From a virus: a stretch of 25,839 nt of DNA. A model generated the notes under the pieces. It did no database searches and was not told where the DNA came from. It worked only from the letters and a program-made list of their open reading frames with translations. The stretch lies in IMG/VR virus record IMGVR_UViG_3300042485_004491, positions 1 to 25,839 of that record. One strand, given 5' to 3'. Each line of letters begins with the position of its first letter. Within the stretch, counting starts at the first letter, position 1. A program made the translations under genes and the position numbers. Of the stretch, positions 1 through 7,021 are shown piece after piece.

Positions 1-44
1 AGGGCTGCTTGCAAAGCGTCGAGTTGGGTTTGTGAAAAGGACAT
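1..44 (-). CDS. gpW-like head-tail joining protein, N-terminal fragment
   Basis: Only the first 14 codons are in the window (MSFSQTQLDALQAA), running off the left edge. The fragment resembles the start of phage gpW-family head-tail joining proteins, which typically open with a short helix of the form M.F...QL.AL..AI. The position supports this: in lambda-like and many betaproteobacterial prophages gpW follows the large terminase subunit and precedes the portal gene. Here it follows the terminase genes on the same strand after two inserted fibre-like genes. With so few residues the call relies mainly on context. Confidence 0.5.
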   Translation of the reverse strand, partial: MSFSQTQLDALQAA

Positions 45-67
45 GGTGGTTGTTTTCTGTTGGCGCC

Positions 68-472
68 TCAGCGCCAGACGGTCAGGTTCATCTCTGTGGT
101 GTCGGTGAGCGTCCCGTTTGAGGTGGTACAGATGACCTCCACAAATTGGATGGTCTTGGCTTCTGCTGTGGCGCGCGCGCCGGCATGTTTCATGGCCGAT
201 TGGTTGCCTGCATTGCGTGCGAACGCCTGCCAGCAGTAGCTGGTATCTGGCATGGGGCTCGAAAACGTCACCCGGAATTTGCCAGTGGTTGTGCGGGTGA
301 CGCTATGAACATTGAACCCAGCCCGAACTACCACCGAGGCTTTGCTGCCAGTTCCAATCACCCCGAAACACACCCAGGCTTTGGCAACCCCAGGGTGATC
401 GGCGGTGATGCGGGTCTTGAGTTCAAGAGCCAGGCGCTGTGCCAATTCGGTAATGTGTTGGGCCAGGTTCAT
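68..472 (-). CDS. Phage tail-fibre-like protein (134 aa)
   Basis: This looks like a small phage fibre or receptor-binding-type domain. Residues 1-25 form an amphipathic helix that could trimerise. The rest is beta-rich, with the pattern HPGVAKAWVCFGVIGTGS then FNVHSVTRTTTGKFRVTF and MPDTSYCWQAFARN. This matches the block often seen in phage tail-fibre ends as KAWVNFNGTGT...V.SI.DNGTGDYTV.F....PD.NY. It lies six bases after the other fibre-like gene, on the same strand, between the large terminase subunit and the gpW-like gene, where fibre genes are not normally found. The pair therefore looks like an insertion. Host-binding specificity cannot be read from the sequence. Confidence 0.6.
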   Translation of the reverse strand: MNLAQHITELAQRLALELKTRITADHPGVAKAWVCFGVIGTGSKASVVVRAGFNVHSVTRTTTGKFRVTFSSPMPDTSYCWQAFARNAGNQSAMKHAGARATAEAKTIQFVEVICTTSNGTLTDTTEMNLTVWR

Positions 473-478
473 GAATGG

Positions 479-985
479 TCAGGCCAGCAGTGCCGCTTCA
501 AATGCCGCCACAAAATCGGTGTCCGCGTTGCCGATATCCAGCACTGAGACTGCACCGATGTTCTGGCGCGCCTGTTCCTGCTCAAGGGCGGTCAGGGATT
601 GCGCCGCATCAAAGCGCACCCGCTTGTCGACAGCGGCAAGCAAGGCCGCGATACCCGTCTGGTCATCCAGAATGGCCGTTTGAAGCTCTTTGAGCGTGTC
701 AAATGCCGCATCGGCACCACCCAGCAAGTCAGCTTTGAGGGCATCCAGCAAGGAGGTGATCTTGGAGGCAGAAAACGTAGTGGCGGTACCCGCCGCGTTG
801 GCATCGTCAATGATGGTGACGCCAGCCAAAGTGGAGATCTGGCTGCGCAGCTCGTTGATGGAACTGACGAGGTTGGTTTTGTCAGTGGTCGAGAGGTTGG
901 CCAGCGTGCCGACCTGACCGTAAATGGTCTTGAACTCGGCGGCTAGGCGCAGAACCAGGGATTCAAGGCGTGTTTGCAAACTCAT
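479..985 (-). CDS. Phage fibre/appendage-like protein (168 aa)
   Basis: A helical, low-cysteine protein with a signature common in phage head- or tail-fibre stalks: a segment resembling ALKADLLGGADAAFDTLKEL (about residues 82-101), then RVRFDAAQSLTALEQEQARQ and NIGA (about 126-150). In phage fibres these blocks sit in trimeric stalk regions. The N-terminus (LESLVLRLAAEFKTIYGQVG) is a likely coiled coil. The start is supported by GGAG nine bases upstream. An intrinsic terminator lies just upstream at 1020-1038, between this gene and the terminase. The assignment as a virion appendage is inferred from pattern and context. Confidence 0.6.
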   Translation of the reverse strand: MSLQTRLESLVLRLAAEFKTIYGQVGTLANLSTTDKTNLVSSINELRSQISTLAGVTIIDDANAAGTATTFSASKITSLLDALKADLLGGADAAFDTLKELQTAILDDQTGIAALLAAVDKRVRFDAAQSLTALEQEQARQNIGAVSVLDIGNADTDFVAAFEAALLA

Positions 986-1019
986 GGGGGAAACTCCAAA
1001 AAATGTGGCGATGGAAATG

Positions 1020-1038
1020 AAAAAGGCACCGAAGTGCC
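1020..1038 (-). terminator. Intrinsic terminator after the large terminase gene
   Basis: On the minus strand the sequence reads GGCAC-TTCG-GTGCC followed by TTTTT: a five-pair stem closed by a stable UUCG tetraloop, then a U-tract. It lies about 30 bases after the terminase stop codon and about 35 bases before the start of the 168-aa fibre-like gene, inside what should be one late operon. Confidence 0.75.
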
Positions 1039-1070
1039 AGGGTTAGACAGCCAACAAGTGACCACAACCC

Positions 1071-3119
1071 CTAGCGTTTAAGCCAGGGACTGCGGATAAC
1101 ACGCCGACTGAATATGGGTGACCCAGAAGCAGCGATGCCAGCGGGAACATCACGGTTCTGGCTGGCATCACTCGCTTTCTGGGGCATGGTCATTGGCACA
1201 GGCATCACCTGCACTGGCACAACATCAGGTGGCGAGAGGCCGAGTTGTTTTTCTAATTCGCGCCAGTGGCGCTCCTCAAAGCGGTCCAGACCGACACTCG
1301 ACGCGGCCGCCCGGGCGTACACATAGCAGTCCAGCGCCTCGTTGCGCTCGCGCATCTTTTGCCACTCGCGGTGGGCAAAGCCGTTTCGGTCGTGCCGCGT
1401 GATCAAGCTCTCCGCGCACAACTGCTGCACGTATTCCGCGTCAACCTTGGGCAAATGAACAAACCCGGCCGGGTAAAGCGGTGTGCTGCCATCAGACCCA
1501 AAATCAGCTGCTTTGCGCAGGTTGTTGTAAAGCTCCATCTTGGCCATGCCCACAGCCACCGAAAACAGCTTGATGCCGCGGCGCAGCTTTTTCCCGCCCT
1601 GTGTCACATCGACCGCCGTGGGCGTGCCAATCAAGGCCGCGCCGCCCATCGCACCGCTGCGAACCCCTTTTACTGGCATGAGTCGCGGGTCGTGGCAACT
1701 GCGAGCGAACGCATAGGTCTCCTGGGTGGCAAAGCCGGTGTCCAGCGCCAGCCGGGTCAAAGGCATCAAGACACCACTGGCGTGCGTCCAACGCTCGGCG
1801 AGTAACTCTGACAGGCGTTTCCACACCGTATCCCGGGCGGTGTCCCCCATCAGCACGCGGTGCTCCACCAGCCAGGACTCCTTGCCGCGACCAAAGGCCC
1901 AGATGGACACCTCAATTCGGTCTTTCTGCACGTCCGCACCGGCCACCAACAACAAACCACCCGTGGGTACTGTGCCGATTCGGTAATCTTCCCGACGCTC
2001 AATCAATCGCTGCCAGTCCGGTGCCTCGCCTTCTTCGAGCCAGGTTTCGCCCAATTCGGTGTTTTTGAAGGTCTTGATTGCAGCAGCGGAACCGGATTCC
2101 TTGCTGACTGCACTCTCCCAGGCGGCAGCCACATCGCGCCAGCTGCGCCAGCCGACCGGGCTGTACAGGCTGGAGAGGTGAAACCCAGCGGTCTTTTTAC
2201 GACCTTTGCCGCTTGTTGCACCCTCTTGCGCGATCATGCTGCGCCATTGACCCAGCTCCAACATGCGCGTCTTGTGGTGTTCCGCAATCGGCTGCTCACA
2301 GGACTCGCACACATAGGCTGCTGTCTCCGGCTTGGCTTTTTCCCAGCGAAGTTGCTCAAAGCGCAGCCACTGGCGGTGGTCGCAGTGCGGACAGGGCACA
2401 AAGTAGCGCCGCTGGTCACTGCCCTCGTACTCGCGCTCAATAGCCGAAACCCCAGAGATGGTCGGAGTCGACACGATAAATATCTTGCGCCGGGTGAAGG
2501 TGCGCGTGCGGGCCTCAGCCAGGGAAATCGCATCGCCCTCGCCTTCCACATCCAGCGGATAACCGTCCACCTCGTCCAGGAACAAATACCGCACAGGCAT
2601 GGAGCGCAGGCCCACCGCGCTGTTAGCCCCGGTCATCACCAGCACGCCACCCCTGAACTCTTTGGCCAGAATGGTGTTGCCGGAGTCCCGAGACCGGGCC
2701 GGTGATATCAATTCACGCAGCGCCGCCGACTCCTCAATCAAGGGGTCGATCCGCTGCTTGGAGTTGCGTTTGGCCATGTCCACCGTTGGCCAGACCGCCA
2801 TCATGGGCCCGGGCGCATGGTGGATCACGTAGCCAATCCAGTTGCTGCCCATCTCAGTCGCGCCCAACTGCGCCGCCTTCATGAACACCACGCGCTCTAC
2901 CGGCGAGTTGGGCGAGAGGCAATCCATGATCTCTTTCAAGTACGGCGTGCGGCTGGTGCGCCAGCGACCGGGCTCGGCGGAGGCTTTGCTGGAGAGCATG
3001 CGATGCTGATCAGACCACTCGGACACCGAGAGCAGTGGATCTGGCGTCAGACCATCGCGCCAGACCCGCTCGATCTCATTTGCGCCATCGTAATGATCGG
3101 TTTCGGATTCTTTGTTCAT
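1071..3119 (-). CDS. Phage terminase large subunit, GpA family
   Basis: This is the packaging motor and nuclease that cuts concatemeric phage DNA and pumps it into the prohead. The 682-aa length suits the lambda GpA family. The N-terminal ATPase has a variant Walker A (KAAQLGATE, about residues 81-89) and a Walker B (LFLDEVD, about 179-185). A CPHC...CESC pair at about 243-274 looks like the zinc-binding insert of this family. The C-terminal nuclease domain begins around VAGADVQKDRIEVSIW (about 392-407), with Asp396 a likely metal ligand. The start overlaps the small-subunit stop as TGATG, indicating coupled translation. A terminator follows at 1020-1038. I see no sign of decay. Confidence 0.95.
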   Translation of the reverse strand: MNKESETDHYDGANEIERVWRDGLTPDPLLSVSEWSDQHRMLSSKASAEPGRWRTSRTPYLKEIMDCLSPNSPVERVVFMKAAQLGATEMGSNWIGYVIHHAPGPMMAVWPTVDMAKRNSKQRIDPLIEESAALRELISPARSRDSGNTILAKEFRGGVLVMTGANSAVGLRSMPVRYLFLDEVDGYPLDVEGEGDAISLAEARTRTFTRRKIFIVSTPTISGVSAIEREYEGSDQRRYFVPCPHCDHRQWLRFEQLRWEKAKPETAAYVCESCEQPIAEHHKTRMLELGQWRSMIAQEGATSGKGRKKTAGFHLSSLYSPVGWRSWRDVAAAWESAVSKESGSAAAIKTFKNTELGETWLEEGEAPDWQRLIERREDYRIGTVPTGGLLLVAGADVQKDRIEVSIWAFGRGKESWLVEHRVLMGDTARDTVWKRLSELLAERWTHASGVLMPLTRLALDTGFATQETYAFARSCHDPRLMPVKGVRSGAMGGAALIGTPTAVDVTQGGKKLRRGIKLFSVAVGMAKMELYNNLRKAADFGSDGSTPLYPAGFVHLPKVDAEYVQQLCAESLITRHDRNGFAHREWQKMRERNEALDCYVYARAAASSVGLDRFEERHWRELEKQLGLSPPDVVPVQVMPVPMTMPQKASDASQNRDVPAGIAASGSPIFSRRVIRSPWLKR

Positions 3120-3682
3120 CAGTCCACACCGGCCTGTAAATTGCCCAATTCCTGCAAGTGCTCGCGCACCGCGTTCTCCAGCGCCACGTGCATGGTGTGC
3201 GCATCGATTTCCAATTTGGCTGCCATCTGGGCAGACACGCGTGCGGGCCAGTTCAGCCAGGCGTCGCGTTCACTGCGCGCCAGCTTGAAAACGTGGGCAA
3301 TGGCCTGCGGGCGATCAATGAGCTCCCCCTTGAGCCGGGCCAGTCGGACCTTGTTTGTCTGTGCTTTGACCACCTCGTTGACGGTTCTAGCTTGCAGCAG
3401 CGAGGTTCCGCTACCGCCGCCGGAACCCGTATTGGGTGCTGCACCAGCGCCGCTTCTGTCACCACCACTGTCGCTATCAACCTCTGGCACTTTGACTTTG
3501 ACGGTGGGCTGCCGCGTGCCTGTCTTAGGCGCACTGGTGTTGCGCGCCCATTGGGCATCGGCCTGATCCGAATCAATCGTGCCGTCGGGGAGAGCCTCAA
3601 TTCGCCCGCTGCGGATGGCCTTATGAACGGCGGTGTCGGTAACCCCGCGGTGGCGGGCGTAGGCGCGAATCGAAAGTCCCAT
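3119..3682 (-). CDS. Phage terminase small subunit, gpNu1-like
   Basis: This is the DNA-recognition subunit of the packaging enzyme, which binds the packaging site and recruits the large subunit. Residues 1-48 form a winged-helix/MerR-like domain (LSIRAYARHRGVTDTAVHKA then IRSGRIEALPDG), as in lambda gpNu1. A Ser/Gly/Thr-rich linker covers about 55-95. A helical C-terminal half (about 95-187) has the KVRLARLKGELIDR and RSERDAWLNWPARVSAQMA features typical of the family. It is coupled to the large subunit by a TGATG overlap. The stretch upstream, with a 24-base palindrome and repeated TGCGTCAGG, is the obvious place for its binding site. Confidence 0.88.
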   Translation of the reverse strand: MGLSIRAYARHRGVTDTAVHKAIRSGRIEALPDGTIDSDQADAQWARNTSAPKTGTRQPTVKVKVPEVDSDSGGDRSGAGAAPNTGSGGGSGTSLLQARTVNEVVKAQTNKVRLARLKGELIDRPQAIAHVFKLARSERDAWLNWPARVSAQMAAKLEIDAHTMHVALENAVREHLQELGNLQAGVD

Positions 3683-3715
3683 GGGTGTGTTGAGTTCTTT
3701 TCATCTCAGAAATGA

Positions 3716-3733
3716 TGCGTCAGGTGCGTCAGG
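3716..3733. repeat. Direct repeat TGCGTCAGG x2 upstream of terminase
   Basis: Two back-to-back copies of TGCGTCAGG lie about 35 bases upstream of the small terminase start, next to the perfect palindrome. Repeated short sites beside a small terminase gene could be subunit-binding sites (cosB-like), but this is inference from position only. Confidence 0.4.
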
Positions 3734-3757
3734 CAGAGATGCAAATTTGCATCTCTG
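3734..3757. repeat. 24-bp perfect palindrome, candidate cos or operator
   Basis: The 24 bases are perfectly self-complementary: arm CAGAGATGCAAA followed by its reverse complement TTTGCATCTCTG, with no loop. It sits between the small terminase gene and the divergent plus-strand genes. Lambda cosN is also a roughly two-fold symmetric site upstream of the small terminase gene, so this could be the nicking site. It could equally be a dimeric regulator operator for the divergent genes. Confidence 0.5.
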
Positions 3758-3768
3758 GTCGAGTACAT

Positions 3769-3790
3769 CCTCCTGAAAATTTCCAGGAGG
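3769..3790. repeat. Inverted repeat CCTCCTG/CAGGAGG
   Basis: Seven-base arms CCTCCTG and CAGGAGG flank an eight-base AT-rich spacer. The plus-strand side is followed by TTGAGGTTTTT, so it could act as a weak plus-strand terminator, although no plus-strand gene lies immediately upstream in this window. With the neighbouring palindrome it makes this intergenic stretch unusually symmetric. Confidence 0.45.
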
Positions 3791-3810
3791 TTGAGGTTTT
3801 TGTTTGAAGC

Positions 3811-3882
3811 AAAAAAAAGATTCAAAAATGATCGAAATTGACTTGGCTTCACCAACCAACAGCGCGTTACTAGAGGCATCGC
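3811..3882 (+). repeat. ~70-bp repeat, copy A
   Basis: Copy A of an intergenic repeat with fixed internal spacing: AGATT, 23 bases to ACTTGGCTTC, 17 bases on to AACAGCG and 32 bases on to GAGGCATCGC. It aligns without gaps to copies B (4921) and C (5382), and in its core to the coding stretch at 21507-21560. Read in the frame of the next gene it gives LGFTNQQRVTRGIA after a stop codon, matching the LGFS..QRVH tail encoded at 21524. Confidence 0.8.
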
Positions 3883-3904
3883 AACAAGCAAACGGAACAA
3901 ACAA

Positions 3905-4144
3905 ATGAAAACCATCACAGCCCAAGTCACAGACACCAACCACCGCGCACGGGGCGATATGCAAATCAATGTCGATCTTGACCCGGTCGGCCCCAGCCTG
4001 GTCGAGCACAACGGGAAAACCTACTGCTTCACGCACAAGACAGGCACCAACCTCAGCACTGGATTGGAAGTGCGCGAAATGGCCACCTTTGACGATGCCC
4101 GCCTTTGGATCACGCTGGACGGCACCAAGGTCTGGGAAGACTAA
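3905..4144 (+). CDS. Hypothetical protein (79 aa)
   Basis: A small soluble protein I do not recognise. It has no membrane segment or signal peptide and looks beta-rich: MKTITAQVTDTNHRARGDMQ at the start, a central HNGKTYCFTHKTGT and a C-terminal LWITLDGTKVWED. The start follows copy A of the ~70-bp repeat with only a weak GGA upstream. The next plus-strand gene (DUF3489) begins 35 bases after its stop, so the two are probably co-transcribed. It points against both flanking phage operons, suggesting cargo or a moron rather than a core phage gene. Confidence 0.65.
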   Translation: MKTITAQVTDTNHRARGDMQINVDLDPVGPSLVEHNGKTYCFTHKTGTNLSTGLEVREMATFDDARLWITLDGTKVWED

Positions 4145-4179
4145 ACAACCTCACATCCACTAACACGCAGGAGAAAATC

Positions 4180-4920
4180 ATGAGTACCACCACACTGACC
4201 ACCACCCAACACGCCATGCTGGCCCATGCCATCCATCACACAGAAGGCCGCATCGACTGGTTTCCAGAAAACATCAAAGGTGGCGCACGCCAGAAAGTTC
4301 TGCAAGGACTTTTCAATCGCGCCTTAATCACTCCACTTGGGCCAGACTGGCTTGTCGCCGCCGAAGGCTACGACGCGCTGGGCTGCGCCAGACTCAACGC
4401 TTGCACCGTCGCACCAGACACAGAACTTGACGCAGCCGTGGCGCAGGCAGAGGCCTCCTGGGTGCAAGAGGTGAACAGCGACGCTGCTGATCAAGAAGAC
4501 ACCGATGCCAACGATACAGCGCCAGCAACTCCAGTCGACGCAGACGACGTTTGCATCCAAACCGAAATTCAAGTAAGTAAGCACGACAATGCCACAGGTT
4601 ACAACGAGCACCCAACTGGCACCGACGTACCAGCACAGGGTCTCGACGCGCCACAGGGCCAGCCCGAGCCCACCTTGGCGCCAGCAGATCAACCCCTTAC
4701 GAAGGTGATCCGCACCCGAGAACATAGTAAGCAGGCGACCATCATCGGGATGCTCCAGCGAACCGAGGGTGCCACCATTGCCCAGATTTGCGAGGCAACT
4801 GGTTGGCAGGCCCACACCGTGCGCGGCACCTTTGCTGGAGCCTTCAAGAAGAAACTTGGCATGACCATCACATCGGACAAGGCCGAAGGCGGCGTGCGTA
4901 CCTACCGCGCAGCAGACTAA
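4180..4920 (+). CDS. DUF3489 domain protein (246 aa)
   Basis: The C-terminal part (about residues 170-246) is a clear DUF3489 domain: REHSKQATIIGMLQRTEGAT, then IAQICEATGWQAHTVRGTFA and the GAFKKKLGMTITSD block, a winged-helix-like DNA-binding fold of unknown role. The N-terminal ~70 residues resemble another small helical domain (TQHAMLAHAIHHTEGRIDWF). The middle is acidic and low-complexity. I chose the ATG at 4180 because AGGAG lies six bases upstream; an in-frame ATG at 4105 would overlap the previous gene. In other genomes DUF3489 genes often neighbour DUF2924 and a serine recombinase. Here those genes lie on the same strand but some 17 kb away (21583-23414). Confidence 0.88.
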   Translation: MSTTTLTTTQHAMLAHAIHHTEGRIDWFPENIKGGARQKVLQGLFNRALITPLGPDWLVAAEGYDALGCARLNACTVAPDTELDAAVAQAEASWVQEVNSDAADQEDTDANDTAPATPVDADDVCIQTEIQVSKHDNATGYNEHPTGTDVPAQGLDAPQGQPEPTLAPADQPLTKVIRTREHSKQATIIGMLQRTEGATIAQICEATGWQAHTVRGTFAGAFKKKLGMTITSDKAEGGVRTYRAAD

Positions 4921-4990
4921 AAAATAGATTGAAGAAGAAGCCGAATCAACTTGGCTTCTCAAGCAAACAGCGTCTTCATAGAGGTGTCGC
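4921..4990 (+). repeat. ~70-bp repeat, copy B
   Basis: Copy B begins immediately after the TAA of the DUF3489 gene and ends about 30 bases before the next ATG. AGATT, ACTTGGCTTC, AACAGCG and GAGG have exactly the same spacing as in copies A and C. Its frame is open and reads NQLGFSSKQRLHRGVA, ending at a TAA just before the ribosome binding site of the 119-aa gene. Confidence 0.8.
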
Positions 4991-5021
4991 GATTGACGAC
5001 GGCATTTAAAAGGAAAACGTA

Positions 5022-5381
5022 ATGAACACCATGACCCTGACCATTGAGCGCACACCACGCACCCTTCAACTCGACGGAAACGTCCTGCAAGTCGAAGAAT
5101 TGGGCATCACCCTGCCCTTTGCCCGCAAGCCCTGCGACCTGAGCGAACTCGGCGGCGGCAAACCTGAAAAAGTGTTGGTCACGGACACCCGGGAGATGAG
5201 CACCGCTGAATTTGACGAGTTTGCCTCCAACCTGCTGCGCTCACGCCCCTGGCTCAGCGGCAAGGGTGGCTCCAACGCCATGGGCAACTTCTGCGTCGAG
5301 GTCTGCGCCCCCGGACGCCCTTACCTTTACATCAACCCAGAAGGCGGCGATTACGCCCGGTACGTTGCACGCCTGGGTTAA
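5022..5381 (+). CDS. Hypothetical protein (119 aa)
   Basis: An unrecognised soluble protein with a good ribosome binding site (AAGGA seven bases before the ATG). It contains a conserved-looking DTREMSTAEFDEFASNLL helix and RPWLSGKGGSNAMGNFCVEV, then PGRPYLYINPEGGDYARYVA at the C-terminus. No membrane segments or known catalytic motif were found. It lies between repeat copies B and C, so gene and repeat alternate like cassettes. It is the last plus-strand gene before the convergent phage operon. Confidence 0.7.
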   Translation: MNTMTLTIERTPRTLQLDGNVLQVEELGITLPFARKPCDLSELGGGKPEKVLVTDTREMSTAEFDEFASNLLRSRPWLSGKGGSNAMGNFCVEVCAPGRPYLYINPEGGDYARYVARLG

Positions 5382-5448
5382 AAAGATTGGAAAGAGGCCA
5401 AGATCAACTTGGCTTCTCCACCAAACAGCGCGTTACTTGAGGCAGCAC
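5382..5448 (+). repeat. ~70-bp repeat, copy C
   Basis: Copy C starts at the stop codon of the 119-aa gene and keeps the spacing of copies A and B. Its reading frame gives DQLGFSTKQRVT then a stop. No plus-strand gene follows: the next gene is convergent, and I see nothing supportable in 5449-5525. A downstream cassette may have been lost when the phage block was joined here. Confidence 0.75.
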
Positions 5449-5525
5449 AGCCCAGGAAACTGGCATCCCCGCGGCAGGGCCTACTTAACCGGATTTTTGG
5501 TTCTGGCTGCTCTTGACAAGGGGAC

Positions 5526-5747
5526 CTATGCCTGACGAGACCGCAGGGTTTCAAAAACCCTGCGAAGCAAAAAGCTCCTGACCAGCGACACGCCGGTGAA
5601 GATCAACCCAATCATCAGGTTCTCGCGCAGCGTAGCATGCATGCCAAAGAGCGGGAACACCACCAACTGGGCGCCCACCGCCACAACGTAGCCAACAACC
5701 ACGTTGGCAATTGATTCAAGCAAAGACATCCACAGGGATTGCTTCAA
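5526..5747 (-). CDS. DUF7220 family small membrane protein (73 aa)
   Basis: A small inner-membrane protein with two predicted transmembrane helices, around SIANVVVGYVVAVGAQLVVF (residues 12-31) and LMIGLIFTGVSLVRSFLL (about 44-61), and a basic C-terminus. The opening MKQSLWMSLLESIANVVVGY pattern and the SLVRSFLLRR motif match phage proteins annotated as DUF7220, whose function is unknown. It overlaps the upstream methyltransferase stop as ATGA and ends that operon. A perfect 10-bp hairpin (5542-5564) lies within its last codons. Confidence 0.8.
   Translation of the reverse strand: MKQSLWMSLLESIANVVVGYVVAVGAQLVVFPLFGMHATLRENLMIGLIFTGVSLVRSFLLRRVFETLRSRQA
5542..5564. repeat. Perfect 10-bp hairpin at operon ends
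   Basis: Arms CGCAGGGTTT and AAACCCTGCG flank a three-base loop. The hairpin is inside the last codons of the DUF7220 gene, where the plus-strand cluster and the minus-strand operon converge. Neither side has a clean U-tract, so it may be a pause or terminator structure or a 3'-end stabiliser. Confidence 0.5.
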
Positions 5748-7021
5748 GACTGCGTCTCCATAGTTTTCTCGTCAACCAGGCCGGCCAACTCGTTGAAGCT
5801 GATGTTATCTACCTCGCGACAGGCAAGTTTTCCTGTCCAGTCCTGCCAACGCCGCACAATCACATCGACATACTTTGGATCGAGTTCCATCAGCCGTGCC
5901 ATGCGGCCTGATTTTTCTGCGGCGATCAGAGTCGTGCCGGAGCCGCCAAACGGGTCAAGCACCACGTCACCGGGCTTGCTGGAGTTGCGAATCGCACGCT
6001 CCACCAGTTCAACAGGCTTCATGGTCGGGTGCAAGTCGTTCTTGTGGGGCTTTTTGATCTGCCACACATCGCTCTGGTCACGGTCGCCGCACCAGTGGTG
6101 CTTACCACCCTCGGGCCAGCCGTACAAAATTGGTTCGTACTGGCGCTGGTAGTCCGAGCGCCCCATGGTGAAGGTGTTCTTTGCCCAGATGATGAAGGTC
6201 GACCACTTGCCACCAGCCTCGCGAAACGCTGCTTGCAGGACATCCAGCTCACTTGACGACATGGCCACGTAGACCGCACCGGTGCAGTTGGCCATGATGG
6301 GTGTCAGTGCGGCCAGCAGGAAGTCATAAAAACCGTCGCCCAGGTTGTCGTTGAGGATGGCGCGGTCTTTGCCACGCATTTTGTCCTTGGCGCTGTTGGC
6401 ATAGTTGACGTTGTACGGCGGGTCGGTGACCGTCATGTCCACCGCTTTGCCTTGCAACAACTGGTCGTAGCATTTGGCATCTGTGGCGTCGCCACACAGC
6501 ACACGGTGGCCACCGAGCAGCCACACGTCGCCTGGGCGCGAGATTGAAGCCTCTTGTGTCTCGGGTACCTCGTCATCACCCGTTTGGCCCACGTCGCCTT
6601 CCTCGCCCTCGAACAGGTCGGCCAGTGCATCGGCATCAAAGCCGGTGAGCGACAAATCGAAATCGTCATCGCGCAACGCATCGAGTTCCACCCGCAGCAT
6701 CGCATCGTCCCAGCCTGCGTTCTCAGCAATGCGGTTGTCCGCAATGATCAGGGCTCTGCGCTGAGTGGGTGTCAGATGGTCAAGCACGACTACCGGCACG
6801 ACTTCCAGTCCTAGCTTTTGCGCTGCTGTCAGTCTGCCGTGACCGGCCACGATGATGCCGTCGCTTCCAGCCAGAATGGGGTTGGTAAAGCCAAACTCGA
6901 CGATGGACGCAGCGATTTGAGCGACCTGCTCATCAGAATGGGTGCGCGCATTTCTAGCGTAGGGCAGCAGTTTGCCGGTTGGCCACTGCTCGATTTTGTT
7001 GGCCAGCCAGGATGCGGTCAT
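5744..7021 (-). CDS. ParB-domain DNA methyltransferase, DPPY type
   Basis: A fusion of an N-terminal ParB/Srx-like domain and an amino-methyltransferase (425 aa). The ParB part covers about residues 10-100 (LLPYARNARTHSDEQVAQIA, the GHGRLTAAQKLG signature and IIADNR). After an acidic linker comes the catalytic DPPYN (about 200-204). The AdoMet-binding DPFGGSGTT (about 356-364) lies C-terminal to it, which is the beta-class order of N6-adenine/N4-cytosine enzymes. No restriction endonuclease lies nearby, so it is probably an orphan enzyme protecting phage DNA from host restriction or regulating it. It overlaps the next methyltransferase as ATGA. The target sequence cannot be read from the protein. 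Confidence 0.93.
   Translation of the reverse strand: MTASWLANKIEQWPTGKLLPYARNARTHSDEQVAQIAASIVEFGFTNPILAGSDGIIVAGHGRLTAAQKLGLEVVPVVVLDHLTPTQRRALIIADNRIAENAGWDDAMLRVELDALRDDDFDLSLTGFDADALADLFEGEEGDVGQTGDDEVPETQEASISRPGDVWLLGGHRVLCGDATDAKCYDQLLQGKAVDMTVTDPPYNVNYANSAKDKMRGKDRAILNDNLGDGFYDFLLAALTPIMANCTGAVYVAMSSSELDVLQAAFREAGGKWSTFIIWAKNTFTMGRSDYQRQYEPILYGWPEGGKHHWCGDRDQSDVWQIKKPHKNDLHPTMKPVELVERAIRNSSKPGDVVLDPFGGSGTTLIAAEKSGRMARLMELDPKYVDVIVRRWQDWTGKLACREVDNISFNELAGLVDEKTMETQS

Noticed and set aside
1860-2705. A 281-aa plus-strand open frame antisense to the large terminase gene.
   Set aside because: It is a shadow of the clearly conserved terminase frame.
5527-5580. A 17-codon plus-strand frame after copy C, with AAGGGG upstream.
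   Set aside because: It overlaps the end of the DUF7220 gene antisense, is very short and contains the hairpin; it is more likely chance.
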